This document shows positions 10,190 to 21,649 of a stretch of DNA of 64,000 bases, piece after piece. The DNA is taken from the NCBI GenBank assembly GCA_029215795.1, contig JARDYH010000002.1, positions 62,659,001-62,723,000 on the forward strand, given 5' to 3'. Below the pieces are notes generated by a model. The model saw nothing but the letters and a program-made list of their open reading frames with translations. It did not search any database and was not told the origin of the DNA. This DNA is from Anniella stebbinsi. Lineage: Eukaryota > Chordata > Lepidosauria > Squamata > Anniellidae. A program made the translations under genes and the position numbers. The first letter of the stretch is position 1. Every line of letters starts with the position of its first letter.

Positions 10190-10330
10190 GATCAGTCTTC
10201 CCCAACCTTGTGCCCTCCAGATATGTTGGACTACCAATTCCCAGCATCCTGAGTCAGCATGACTGGCTGGAGAATCATGAGAGTCCTAGTCCAACTTGAC
10301 TGGAGGGCAGCTTATTGGAGAGGGTGAGGT
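10190..10330. mobile_element. Palindromic MITE (CCCCAACC/CCTCCAG type)
   Basis: CTTCCCCAACCTTGTGCCCTC, then TGTTGGACTACCAATTCCCAGC, then a GACTGGCTGG centre and an inverse half (GTCCTAGTCCAACTTGACTGG, GAGGGCAGC). This is one of the commonest foldback repeats of reptile genomes. The same family appears at 18600-18696, 19750-19885 and 37170-37325. Confidence 0.65.
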
Positions 10331-10689
10331 CACATGGTCTCCAATAGCATTCACTTAGAATTGCTGGGCTCCTCCCAATGCTGAGTTAAGCTAGTTTTTT
10401 TTAAAAAAAAAATACTAAAAAGCTAAGAAGCCCCCTCAGCAACTGGCTGCACATAAAACAGGTACATTGAAACCCTGGCCCTCTCCACAAGGAGAAATTC
10501 TCTAAATCCCCCCCCCCCTTTTGAAAGAGGCAGATGAAACAATGCCTCTTTCGCAGGGAGAGAGAAAGTTCCTGAAAATAGGAGGCAAGATTTGGCCTAG
10601 CACTAATATTAAACAAAATATATTCTAATTAGGAAAATCAGGCATATGAATTTGGGAGCATTTCTACCAGGCACTTTGCAGTTATTCCT

Positions 10690-11035
10690 GATACAGAGCA
10701 TCATCACATGGGGAAATCACATTTCCTTACCATTGCTTCTCTGCCCCTGCTTTTGTCCTTCATTACTTCTTTTGAAAGCGGAAGTAAACAACATGCAGTG
10801 GCCTATTCAGTGGGTCGTTTTGATCATGATGCTTCTCCTACACACAGCAGGAGATAGTAGCAAGTTCCATCTCAAAAATCAGATTTATTGGGGTATTTTT
10901 TTGTCGTGTGAAAAGTGCTAGAAGGGGCGGGAGATGTGCGGGAGGCAGACGTCATTGTGATTAGGACCTGTGAAAATCTGTGAGTACTCTGTAACAAGTG
11001 TGCAATAAAATGCTCATCTGATGATGCCCATATAC
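10690..11035. mobile_element. TIR MITE with AGCATCATCA ends
   Basis: The left end AGAGCATCATCACATGGG and right end GCTCATCTGATGATGCCC are inverted. The right half (AATAAAATGCTCATCTGATG) matches, in reverse, the left end of the element at 23993-24350, which also shares an internal GGAAGTAAACAA-type segment. Two related copies in opposite orientation support this as one family. Confidence 0.6.
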
Positions 11036-11344
11036 CACAAAAGCTGGGGGCAATGCAGTAGACAGGTAGTTGGCTGTTTGCTCACATCATGAAATACTAG
11101 CCTTGTATATTCTGTCTGCCTTGCTTCTCTGAATCTGTCTGAGAGCAAAGCAAAGACTGATTTAAGAGGAAGCAAAGTAGCAGGATATTTTGTACTACCA
11201 ATAGTGAGGCAGGCCAGATCTATCAAATCATTACAATCCTATCATGGTAACACTATATTCCTCTTTCTCATTTATACCTTGTAGGACACAGAATGACATT
11301 TGTTGCAGGGTTTTTTGGGGGGCGGGATAATGTGGAATAAAATA

Positions 11345-11455
11345 CTGGAAAAACCACGATGAGAACGGTATATGGAATGTGTAACATGACCCAACAGTTA
11401 TCAGTGCACTTCAATACCGCTATAAAGCAGTAGTGTAGATCTAGCCACAGTGCTA
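11345..11455. mobile_element. Partial MITE related to 5518-5757
   Basis: It shares GGTATATGGAATGTGT, the ACCCAACAGTTATCAGTGCAC centre and TAAAGCAGTAGTGTAGATCT with that family. Only one half is preserved. Confidence 0.6.
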
Positions 11456-11547
11456 CTGAATGAGCTGAGCACTATACCAATGTGTACATACCATTCCTAA
11501 GTACTATTATCACAAGATACACTTAACTTTGTACATGTTGAACCGAT

Positions 11548-11690
11548 CTACACTACTGCTTTAAAATGGTCTAAAATGGTTTATAACAGTTTTGAGAACT
11601 GTTGGGGCCCAGGATACACTCCATATACAGTTTTCAAAACTTTTTCAAAGTGTTTTATCCTGTGTGTGTAGATAGTCTCGTTAAATGCAA
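11548..11690. mobile_element. MITE with TCTACACTACTGCTTTAAA end
   Basis: It starts with ATCTACACTACTGCTTTAAA, has GAACTGTTGGGGCCCAGGA in the middle and ends GTGTAGATAG, the inverse of its start. A closely similar copy lies at 63570-63706. Confidence 0.65.
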
Positions 11691-12899
11691 CAGATACCAT
11701 GGTAGCATTTGTTTCGTTTTGTTTAAAAAACAAACGAAGTTATTTATTATTTCTGTAAACAGACAATATTGTTTCTGTCCTTGCACTTTCTTCCTGGTAA
11801 GGCTTCCACATGTCTTTAACAGCTGCCTGCCTGGCAGAATTTTAGCACGGTATTGAAATCTCTAGCTAGGAGAATAATGGAAAAAGTGTCACCTTCTAAC
11901 AGAATATATGCCAGGCAACTGTTTAGAGCATGTCTTTGGGTGGTAGTGGTTGTGGTAAAGTTTCACAACAACTGAAATTATTTCTCCTGTTTTCTTGGAG
12001 TTGTGTGAGAAGAGATTAAGAATCTGACCTTGAAAGGCAGAGAAACTCAAGGCATGCCTCCAATCTCAGTTGCCTTTACTACAGAATATTGCATTTGCAA
12101 CAAGTGTGCTTCATTTAAGGTTCCTTCCCAAGTAAAATGTTACTGGCCAAGTGAAAATGTTATTCCTTTGTTACCCCCCTCCCCCAACCGCATCAATACC
12201 ATTCATGTTGTTAGTCACATGTGTGTGTGTGAGCCTAGCTCATGCCTGTGCACTAAGGATTACATAAGGGTGATGCTGCACCTAGCAGTATAGTGGATAT
12301 GTCATCACTGTGAAGGCTGTGTGTAGTGAACTCACAATCACTCAGTTGCCACATGGATTGCAGGTTCTTTGCAAGAAGTAGATGGATGGGTTGGCACCAT
12401 TAAGAAGATATGAAGTTGCTTCATACTGGTGGACCCTGAGTTTTGAAGGCTCTTGGAGAAGACATCCTCAATGGGCTCCCTCCCTCAGTGAGTCTACTTC
12501 ACTGCCATTTTCACTAGCTGCTATTTCACCCCGTCCTCCTTTTCATCTTTGCTACCACTGGCTTGTTTGACTGTGGGTCCCCTCCTGGGGTCAGTGACCT
12601 CAGCAGGCGCCCAACCATTTGACGCCAGCTCTGCTGGCATAGTACACTACACTTTGATTGACAAGAGCTTTTACTTACTTTTCTACTGTGCAAATAACTG
12701 AAGTTCTCTGGGTGATTCACAAAATAAATGTTAAAAATGAAATACACAAATGCAAGAAAACAATGTAAGCAGTCACAGAATAAAAAAAAAGTCAAAGTAA
12801 AATGGTCAACGGAGGACAGCAGTAGTGCAAGGACTGATAAGTACCACTGGTTTATTTTTGTTTTTTTTTTTAAAAAAAAAACTGAAATGCTGAAAAGCT
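11691..12899. other. No recognisable gene
   Basis: AT-rich with an imperfect pyrimidine run. Bases 12395-12440 (AAGATATGAAGTTGCTTCATAC) resemble the 3' end of a squamate tRNA-SINE in reverse, too short to be sure. Open frames here lack any family resemblance. Confidence 0.4.
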
Positions 12900-13305
12900 T
12901 GGGAGAATGAAAAGATATTTGAGAAAGCACCTTCTCCCATACCAGTCTGCCTGGTCACTGAGTTCATCAGACGAGGCTCTCTTGGTGGTCCTGCATGGAC
13001 CTGTGGTCCGCTTGGAATAGATCCTTCGCTGTAATGGCTCCCTTTCTGTGGAACTCCCTGCCTGTTGATGTCAGGCGTGCACTGACATTCTGTTTTCTGC
13101 ATCTGATGAAGATTTTTTTTATTATTATTTAAACAAACCTTCCCTGATTGACCAGCCATAGTTCTACTGCTCTAATTGGATTTTAAATGTTTTAATTCTT
13201 TATTTTGATCCTTTTTTCTTTCTTTTGTTGTTTACCACTTGGGGATCTTGTTATATATAGAGTAATATAGAAATCTAGTAAATAAATAAATAAATAAATG
13301 ATAAA
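12900..13305 (+). mobile_element. L2-type LINE 3' end
   Basis: The sequence encodes the remnant of an L2 C-terminus (CTTTCTGTGGAACTCCCTGCC, then TTCTGCATCTGATGAAGA, then AAACCTTCCCTGATTGACC). A non-coding 3' region follows, ending in (AAAT)n at about 13280-13300. Only the tail is present, as is usual for 5'-truncated LINE insertions. Confidence 0.6.
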
Positions 13306-13399
13306 GGCCTGGCACTGAAAAAAACTGAACATACTCATGAGGCAAAACTGTCTGAAGAGGGGGGGGGGGGTTCCATAATCAAGGTGCCATCACTGAAAA

Positions 13400-13520
13400 G
13401 GGCCTCAAAGATCCTTCCTGGCTTTGCTGCCTGACATTTCTTTAATTGGAGAGGTGGGGAAATTGAACCTGGTACCTTCTCCATAGGAAGCATGTGCTCT
13501 ACCATTGTGCCCTGCTGTTC
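13400..13520 (-). mobile_element. tRNA-derived SINE fragment
   Basis: On the minus strand the segment contains GTAGAGCACATGCTTCC and an internal promoter B-box-like GGTTCAATTTCCC. This is the tRNA-like head of a widespread squamate SINE. The 5' part on the plus strand (13370-13440) is poorly matched. Confidence 0.5.
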
Positions 13521-13664
13521 CCAGATGGGAGAGAAAAGTAGGTCCAAACCATAAAGGGTCTTTGTTTAAAACCCTGTTCCAAATTTTTGGTCTCCCAACA
13601 GTCCATCACTCTCTGTTGCTGTACCCTATCTTCTCTCCCCATCTCTCTTTCCTTGTGTGTCATG

Positions 13665-13790
13665 TCTAGTAGGGGCTGTCTATATGCTTTACTTGCCCCA
13701 CAGTGGCTGTGCAGTGGCACTGTGTAGGTTATAGGATGCAGTTGCTGACTCGCAGCCACCACAGGGCTTTTCACTGAAGCTGCACATTTA
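13665..13790. repeat. Interspersed repeat shared with 30160-30320
   Basis: Both segments share GGCTGTCTATA or GGTGTCTATA, GCTATGCAGTGGCGCTG-like text, GATGCAG...CTGACTCGCA and a CACAGGGCTTTTC/CACATTGGGCTTCT block. I do not recognise the family; it is non-coding. Confidence 0.5.
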
Positions 13791-13799
13791 AAAAGTTAG

Positions 13800-15359
13800 C
13801 AACTTAACCCAACTTTTTCCTTGGAAGCAAGGTCACCACAACCCTTCTACTATGTGACCTCACTTCAGCATCAAGCTGGAGACATTCCAGGGTGGATGGC
13901 GACTGCTGATAGGTTGCCGGAAGCCAGGCAGAGAGCAGCGTGTGGACCCCACGAGCCAAATGGCTGCTGGAAAATCTTTCACTAGCGCTGAGAGCAAGGA
14001 GGAAAGGGGAGAATTAAAACAGAGAAGGGAGGAAAGTTTGAAGATGTAGGCTACAGTTCACTTCAGACAGAAACGGGATGGAAAGCAGAACGTGAAAGAA
14101 CTGAGCAAGATGGATGAGCAGCAGGTACCCAGAATATTCCCTCCTGCCGAGAGGATTTCCCACCCCCCACACCACAGCAGTGATACTGTGGGGTGTCAAG
14201 AGGAAAGAGTGGTAAAGCAATGCTGCAAAGATACCTCCTTAGACTGAGAGGCATAGGGAGCTGCAGGGGGAAGGAAGAATAGGTGAAAATTGCCTCCAGG
14301 TTTCTGTCTATAGGAATGTCTAGTCAGCAGAGTTCTTCTCCAAATAGTCTGGATCCAACACATTGTATATTTCTTTAATAAACTTTTAGAACACCTCTTA
14401 TGCTTCCTTCATGCTTATTTTGGTATTTTCATTTCTATTTTATTAATACAAACCATGTCTTTTAGTAGGGAAAGTTAAAGATATATTTTACTTAATTTGC
14501 ATCTGAAAGGAAAAAAAATCAGTGGGAAAAATGAGCAAACCATTAGATTTAATATTTATGCTGCCCTTTTGCTTAATATTTTTTTTATTAAATGGGTCTT
14601 CAGCTTTTCTGTTTTGGGAATTATCCTTCAGAATGTGAGGCGAATAATTTTCACATTACCCGATGTCTGCAAACTCTTCCAATTGAGTATACATTACATT
14701 TACTATTTATGGCTGGCAATTGGTCACCCAAGTCACATAATATTTCCATCTCCTCCTTGACAGGACAATAAATATTTCTAACAAGGGAATAGCAAATAAG
14801 AAATCACTTTTGGGTATGACTTTTTGAAGGAATATTTATTACTGATAAACTTGCAAAACTTACAAAATTTGCTAATACTTTTTTAAATATTTAGTTGCTG
14901 TCACGATATTTATACATAATCAATAATGTCAAGCCCATAAATCATATTCTCATCTAGCTATAGCTACTTCTGGCAGATAATTACTAGAGCAACAGTAATA
15001 GACTAAAAGGTGATAGTATGTAAAAAGAGATATTCTGTGTGAATAGAAACACACACAAATTAAGGTTACACAATCCACAAACTCCTAACTTAGTGGAGTC
15101 ACTAGCACTGAATTCATGACAGAACTTTAGAGGAAATGATCAGATTCAGTTGTGTCTGTCATAGCATCATTCAAAGATCGGGTCATACGTTTTGTGGGAT
15201 GAAATTGTTGTGTGGTGCTGGTCAAATAAATAGATAAAGCATGCCATTTAATACTGTAAAAAGGGAAATAGACCACTTAGATACTCATGTAGATTAAAAG
15301 TATAACAAAAAATAGTCAGCACTAAAATGCGACAAACGATCTGTGATTTGTCTGGTGAG
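13800..15359. other. No recognisable feature
   Basis: Mixed then strongly AT-rich sequence (14300-15320). I see no credible coding frame, RNA gene or named repeat. Confidence 0.5.
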
Positions 15360-15985
15360 GCTACCCCACCCTTCCTTCTCTTTCTTCGCGCGGCTCCCTC
15401 CCTCCCTGTTCTCAGTGTGAGTTCGCTGGTTGCCTATTGGGGCCGAGTAGGAATTTTTTACTCATGTTCTGAATTGGCCATGAGCTTTTTCGCCTACTCC
15501 ACACTGTGAGACGGGTCAGGGTGTAATTAAATAGGCAATTTGGCTTAACTTGGTTGCATTTTGAATCTGGCGGATAGGAAGGGGCATCCAGAGAGGAATG
15601 GACATTGGTGAGCATTCACAGGCACTGTTCCGGTGATTGGTAATTCCTGAGGCTCCCAGCTTTGAGCCTCATGGCCTGGCTTGGGAGATAAGGGTTATCT
15701 CTGAGACCAACCCTTCTCACCTACTCAGAGCCATGTGGCCTGGGGGGAGGTGACACCAGAAGGTCTCCCTACCCCAAAAGGGGGCAGCACGTGGATAGAC
15801 GAAGTAACAGCGCCTACTCATGGTGCAAGAATGGCTCACCCAAGTCAGGGAATTAGGGGGCCTGTGGATAGGCCTATACTGGATGCCCCATAGGACTACC
15901 TTTGCAGATCTTTAAATAAAATGTGGCCCTTGTTTAACCCATTTTCTGTGTGTCGTCTCTTTATTATCTCCCTCTGTCTGCAAAG
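15360..15985 (+). mobile_element. Solo Ngaro-type terminal unit (A+B)
   Basis: The unit aligns by eye with the A2-B2 end of the Ngaro element at 62.2-62.97 kb. Shared blocks are CGCGGCTCCCTCC, GAGTAGGAATTTTT, TTTTTCGCCTACTC, GGTGAGCATTC with CAGGCAC, GAGGTGACACC, GAAGGTCTCCCTACC, and AATAAAATGTGGCCC (15915). No coding region is present. A solo unit is what recombination between the A1 and A2 repeats of a split-direct-repeat element would leave, by analogy with solo LTRs. The 5' end is diverged and the TATA box is not recognisable. Confidence 0.75.
15445..15499 (+). promoter_or_regulatory. Conserved stem-loop, copy 1
   Basis: Outer stem GAGTAGG (15445-15451) pairs with CCTACTC (15493-15499). 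Inner stem CTCATG (15461-15466) pairs with CATGAG (15479-15484) around a 12-nt loop. U-rich strands separate the two stems. The outer stem is identical to those at 62434-62489 and 55056-55105; the inner stem sequence differs but pairing is kept. Confidence 0.6.
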
Positions 15986-18312
15986 CCCTCCAACCTTTCA
16001 GAGTAGATTTTGGTGAGTTCAAGGGTCAAAAGGAGAACGGGGTATCAGCAAAAATTGTTTTTCCCCTTCCATGACCATAACTTTGTTCACAGGGGGTGAA
16101 ATCCAGTGTTACACAAGCTACCCCACACCTCCAAAATCTCATCTGGAGAGGCCCCCAACCCTCTGGATAAGATTTGCATAACTATGTGTGTCCAGGGGAG
16201 GGTGCTAACGTATGCAGCTGAGCAAATCTTCTCTGGTGGATAACATTTTGTCAGCAGACAGACACAATTGAATTTTACCCAGCACCTCTGGATCTAACCT
16301 GCAGTGTGCTAGTATCAATGCAGTAATGAATAGATGGAAATGGCAATCTTGGGTGCAGGGAAAGGTATAAATATTATTGATGTACCTTTTGTTTATCTTT
16401 GTCTATCTTCTCTAAGTGCAGATATAGGCACCGCAAGTTTGTAAAGCACAAATCCAAGTGCTTAATTTCCTTGAAATGGCCAATCCTATTTAAAATGATA
16501 TCTTCTCCAGGCACCTCAGACATTTGTTGCCACCTCCATTTTAGCTGCTTTCTGGGCACTGTCATTGTCTGTGGCTCAGGCCCTCTTGGTATTCCATTTA
16601 TGGACCTGTTAGCTAATAATATGACAAACAACTTAAAATACAGAAAGTGAATGTCCCTTTTAGCAACCTTCTGCTTCCATTGGGTTGAATTTCAGACAGA
16701 TGGCATGAACAGCTGGGGAGTTAGGCGGTGAGGTAACATTAAGGACCCTGCAGCTAAATTTGCTCAAGTATATAGACAATTTGGATAGTTGAGAGGGTGT
16801 ATATCAGTATCAGATAGTAGTGAACACTTGAAAGATAATGGTAAAATCATTGCTTTGTCTGATAAAAGCTGGCTCCTGACTGACACGGGATTGATGATTT
16901 TTTTAAAAATGTCCCTTGCATAAAAATGGGTAGTGGCTGGATAAACTTCTCCTGCTTTTAATGGACAGATGGTGCAAAACTGCTCAAATGTAGTGGAGAT
17001 AATATAGTTCTAAACTGTGACACCTACTTTAAACTTCCCTGATTTCTGTTTTTATTTTTATTTTATTTTTTTCCATGTTTTATTGACCATTGCTTAGGGT
17101 CAGCTTGGACAGTGATGCTCCTCTTGTTGTGATGTTTGTTACTTCTCCAGCTTTGGGGCATGTCTTCATGAATTTTTTTAAAGAATGTTGACATACTGAA
17201 ATTGGTAAGCAGTGAAATGGGGTAGTAGAATGCTGAAGTAGTAGGACGTATTGGACTACTTCCAACGACAGACTGAAGATATCATTTTGAATGTTTTCCT
17301 AAAGAATAATAACATCCTGCAATTAAAAAAGCTGTACATCTGGGAGAGAGGCTCTCATCGAACCCCCTTCTGTTTTCAGGGAGCTATTTACAAAGAAGAG
17401 CATTTAGAAATGGTGTCTGAAAGTGTATAGTTCAGTCTGCTTCCTTAGAACTCTACCACTCTAGTTCACCTCAAATGTTATACAGTATAATAACTCATGG
17501 CAGCAGTGTTACAGCTAAGGAATTTTGAACCCTGGACTTTATGTGGGGTGGGGGACACTTGAAGTGATTATGTATAGTGATGGGTGAACTTATCCTGGAT
17601 TAATTTATTCTTTCACATAGCAACTAATTCACCCATGCATGGATGAGAGTTCAACTTTAATACAAACTCTCAATCTGAGTATTGCATGAGCAATATCAAA
17701 GTGCATCTTGGGAACACTAGTCTGAAAATATGTAGTGCGTCATGAAGTTGTGTGTCACAATGCTATATACCTCCTTCCTGGTTTGTTGTTTTTGCATGGC
17801 CTGCTTGTGTGTTGTGATGTTTACTCGCCATCCCCAATTGCTAATGTATATGTAGGAGAGAAGAAGATGAATCCACAATACCACCAAAAGCACAATTCCC
17901 CCCCTTTTGCCCAAAATATGCATGTTCATGCTTTATCATATGGGGGAAATTAACATTTTTGGACAGTTTTTTTTTATTATTTTACATACTTTTTAAAGAC
18001 TAAATTTACATTAAAATTCCAGAAAGTTAAAAAAAATGGTCTGCAAGTACACAGAATATGTGCAACTTGGGAAACAGCAGTCCACTGTGGAATCTACAGG
18101 TCGGATTCACAAAAATCTGATTTCATTGGATTCTGTTGTGTATTTCCCCAACATCCCTACCACAGAGTCCTCCTCTTCATGGAGCCAGAGCTGTGGTGGT
18201 GACAAGGAGGAGGAAAGGCTTCAACCAACCGAGTGCATGTGCAGAAATGGCATTGTTTAGATGCAGAGTGCACATGCCCCAAAGCTCATAATCAATGCCA
18301 AACTTAATAATA
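15986..18312. other. No recognisable gene
   Basis: Unique-looking sequence. Several frames of 60-85 codons lack starts in good context or any family resemblance. I see no RNA gene and no clear repeat. Confidence 0.45.
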
Positions 18313-18696
18313 AATTCATTAAACAAAAAACCTACGGTTTACAAAAACAATGTTAAGGCTCTACAGATTCCAACCAAGCACCAAAAAGCAGGGAAATTGG
18401 GAGTTAAGGCTCACAAGCCTTAACACCACATCCTCCCTAAGGAAGCAGAAAGTGCAAATGAAATTCTCATTCTCCCAAAGCAGATAAACCATGAGGACAG
18501 GGTGGAGAATATGATATGCAGAGGTGACTGTGGGGTTGTGGAAAACTGATCACGAACAACTTAGGGCCACCTACTTCTCTTTTTTTGTTTATAGCAGCCC
18601 TTCCCCAACCTGGTGTCCTCCAAAGGTGTTGGACTACAACCCCCATCATTGCAAGTCAGTATGTCCCATGGTCAGGAATGCTGGGGCTTGTCATCT
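18313..18696 (+). repeat. Left arm of a large inverted repeat
   Basis: This 384-bp arm is the inverse of 19780-20163. Over a 60-codon stretch translated from both arms only about five residues differ, so identity is high throughout. Its inner end is formed by a palindromic MITE half (CTTCCCCAACCTGGTGTCCTCC onward). Confidence 0.85.
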
Positions 18697-19779
18697 CAAA
18701 AATCTAGATATGCAATTTGATCTGCAGAGGTGACTGTGGGGTTGTACAACTTAGGACCAGCTACTTCTCATTTCTTAGAGCATCTCCTTATGTTGAGAGT
18801 TGCAACCCAACACATCTGACAGGCACCAGGTTGGGGAATGTTGTTCAAGAACAAGGGAAGGCAGAAAGTAGATCTCCAGATGTTTTGGAATTCAACTTGT
18901 AAAAGCCCCCATCAGCATGGGCAGTTATCAGGAATGCTGCGAGTTGATGTCCAAATCATCAGGATAGATCTATTTTCTGCCCACATCTGTACTAAAGTAT
19001 GATGTTTTCCAGCATTAAGATATGTGATCAATCAAGGAACTACAAAAGAGCTGCATCACTTTAAATAAACTGTCAAAACCAAATGAAACAACAATGAATG
19101 AATCTTGAATACCTAATCCAGTTAGCCCTTCAGACATCAACATTAGTTTTCAACACATGGCATAGGATGTCTGTTTCTTGAATATCTGATAAAGGATTTC
19201 TCTTACTTGTTCAGCAGTGTGAGATCAAAGACAGAGCTACCACCTAATACTTTCATGCGTAAGTATTATTTTAAAATTAAGTATGAATTGATTTTTGTCT
19301 TCCCCATAACACATAACATGGGAGTTACAGTGCAACGCATCTGGAGAGCACCAGGCTGGAGAAGGTTGACTCCTATACATGTCTTCTCAGAAGCCAGTGC
19401 CACTGAATTCACTAGAGCTTTCTCCCAAGAGGTATAGGATTGCAAACTAATCTCATCTGAAAGGTGTTCAAGACAGCCAAACTAAACCTCTTCTGCTCCA
19501 CTGTTGCTTTGATGAGATGATGTATTGTGCAGGGATTGTGGGGAGTGAACAGTATATTTTTTATAAATACATTTAAAGAAAAAAAAGGCAGGATATTGAC
19601 CAAAAGTTGGAAGTGCCTGGCACATGCTCTGGTTCTAGATCTGTAATGAATAGTGCCCCTTTTGTTATCAAGAGTGCTGCTATATGCGAGATGTGTGTGA
19701 GAGAAAAGTATTGGGCAGACCCTGTATTTGGTAAGGGCATGGAACAGCATTCCCCATCCTGCTGCCCTCCAGGTGTTTC
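18697..19779. other. Spacer of the large inverted repeat
   Basis: The 1.08-kb spacer holds a diverged direct copy of part of the left arm: GCAGAGGTGACTGTGGGGTTGT recurs at about 18724 after 18520, followed by CTACTTCTC. It also holds further MITE-like fragments (GGCACCAGGTTGGGGAATG at about 18822; GAGCACCAGGCTGGAGAAGG at about 19345). No coding region is seen. Confidence 0.55.
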
Positions 19780-20163
19780 AGATGACAAGTCCCAGCATTC
19801 CTGACAATGGGACATACTGACTTGCAATGATGGGAGTTGTAGTCCAACACCTTTGGAGGGCACCAGGTTGGGGAAGGGCTGCTCTAAACAAAAAAAGAGA
19901 AGTAGGTGGCCCTAAGTTGTTCGTGATCAGTTTTCCACAACCCCACAGTCACCTCTGCATATCATCTTCTCCACCCTGTCCTCATGGTTTATTTGCTTTG
20001 GGAGAATGAGAATTTCACTTGCACTTTCTGCCTCCTTAGGGAGGATGTGGCGTTAAGGCTTGGGAGCCTTAACTCCCAATTTCCCTGCTTTTTGGTGCTT
20101 GGTTGGAATCTGTAGAGCCTTAACATTGTTTTTGTAAACCGTAGGTTTATTGTTTAATGAATT
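19780..20163 (-). repeat. Right arm of a large inverted repeat
   Basis: Inverse partner of 18313-18696 with the same length. Its outer end is TGTTTAATGAAT, matching ATTCATTAAACA at the left. No target duplication was found outside the arms, so the origin (foldback transposon or inverted duplication) is open. Confidence 0.85.
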
Positions 20164-20329
20164 TCATGGCTTTGTGTAATGGATGACTGGATATTATACA
20201 GTTGACAACCAAGCCGGCATCAGCCAGAATGTTATACCATCTTGACATCCAATATAAAATCAAAGCTAGTGTTATGTGTTGAACTCACTTTTAACATTAA
20301 TGAATCAACCAAAATGCTTGCATCTCCCT

Positions 20330-21035
20330 CATTTTTAAAGATAAAGAGATGAAACCTGGCATCATGGTAGCTCTTAAGTAGGGATATAGCTATGCCAAGT
20401 ATGAAGCAGATCCGTTCATGCCTTGATTTTTAGGAATTTTTTTAAAGTTCAAACAGAAATCTCTTTGGGGTCCAGGACCTTGAGCAGTACAAGTTTAAAA
20501 AATGAAATTAAAGATAAAGAGATGAAACTTGGCACCATGGTAGCTCTGAAGTAGGGATTTAGCCATGCCAAGTTGGAAGCAGATCCGTTCATCCCTTGAT
20601 TTTTAGAAATGTTTAAAACTTCAATTTAATTTTTTAAATTAACTAAAATGCTTACAATTCCATCATTTTTAAAGATAAAGGGATGAAACTTGACAGCATG
20701 GTAGCTCTTAAGTAGGGATTGAGCCATGCCAAGTTGGAAGCAGATCTGTTTATGCCTTGAGTTTTAGGATTTTTTAAAACTTCAAACCCAATACTCCTCT
20801 TTGGGGTCTAGGACCTTGAGTAGTATATTAAAAAAAAAGAAAGAAAGTAAAGATGAAGAGATGAAACTTGGCACCATGATACCTCTTAAGTAAGGCTTTA
20901 GCCATGCCAAGTTGAAAGCAGATTGGTTCATGCCTTGAATTTTAGAAAAAAAAATTTTAGTTAAACTTTTTAAAAAAAATATCCTAAAAATCAAGGCACG
21001 AACCGATCTGCTTCCAACTTGGCATGGCTCAATTC
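20330..21035. repeat. Tandem array of about 170-bp units ending in an inverted part-unit
   Basis: Four direct units start near 20336, 20510, 20672 and 20848. Each contains AAAGATAAAGAGATGAAAC, GGTAGCTCTTAAGTAGGG, GCCATGCCAAGTTGGAAGCAG and CATGCCTTGA-TTTTAG. Alternate units add TCTTTGGGGTCCAGGACCTTG. At about 20985-21030 part of the unit appears in reverse (AATCAAGGCACGAACCGATC ... CTTGGCATGGCT). The array is cut at 21036 by a hAT insertion. Confidence 0.8.
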
Positions 21036-21649
21036 TAGGGTGACCACTAGGGTGTGGCCTAGTAGCTAAAGTGTTGGACTGGGAGCTGGGAGATCTGGGT
21101 TCTACTCCCCACTTGGGTGACTTTGGGCCAGTTGCAGACTCTTAGCCCAACCCATCTCACAGGGTTGCTATTGTGAGCATAAAATGGAGAGGAGGAGGAT
21201 TATGTATGCCGCCTTGGGTTTCTTGGCGGAAAAAAGGTGGGATATAAATGCAATAATAAATAATAAAAAACTGTCATGATTTCCCCAGATTTCTCCTGGT
21301 TTTTGTTCTATCCTCAGTGTCAGGGGGGATTTTATGCAATAGTCTATAATGACCTGGAAATACACACTTTCCCTTTTAAGGCCACCATTAGCGTGGCAGG
21401 GGGGAATGACATGCTTTCTGGAGGTGTGTCATTCTCTCCCACTGCTCCAATCAAGGCCTTAAAAGGGAAAAACGTGTCATTCCCAGGCATTATAGAAAAG
21501 GGCCTGATTGGAGTGGTGGGGTGGGGTGAGAATGACATGCTTTCCCCTCCTCCGCTCCAATTGGGGACTTTAAGGTGGCCCCAGAAAGCCATTTTCCTGC
21601 CCCCCCACTAGGTGTCCTCTTTTTTGGTTTCCCAAATATGGTCACCCTA
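21036..21649. mobile_element. Non-autonomous hAT element carrying a SINE
   Basis: The ends TAGGGTGACCA and TGGTCACCCTA are inverted. Flanks CTCAATTC (21028-21035) and CTCAGTTC (21650-21657) match at 7 of 8 positions. The interior has repeated blocks around GAATGACATGCTTTC and CTCCAATC...TTAAAAGGGAAA in both orientations. A SINE sits just inside the left end (21048-21270). No transposase is present. Confidence 0.85.
21048..21270 (+). mobile_element. Squamate tRNA-derived SINE
   Basis: A tRNA-like head has an A-box-like TGGCCTAGTAGC (about 21055-21066) and a B box GGTTCTACTCC (21098-21108), the internal RNA polymerase III promoter parts. After it come GGGTGACTTTGGGCCAGTT, CAACCCATCTCACAGGGTTG, GCCGCCTTGGG and a tail of AATAATAAATAATAAA. 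The head does not fold as a functional tRNA and it is followed by a LINE-type tail, so this is a SINE, not a tRNA gene. It inserted after the surrounding hAT element. Confidence 0.8.

Noticed and set aside
21048..21120. tRNA gene
   Set aside because: Box A and B motifs belong to a SINE head followed by a LINE-type tail; no cloverleaf is supported.
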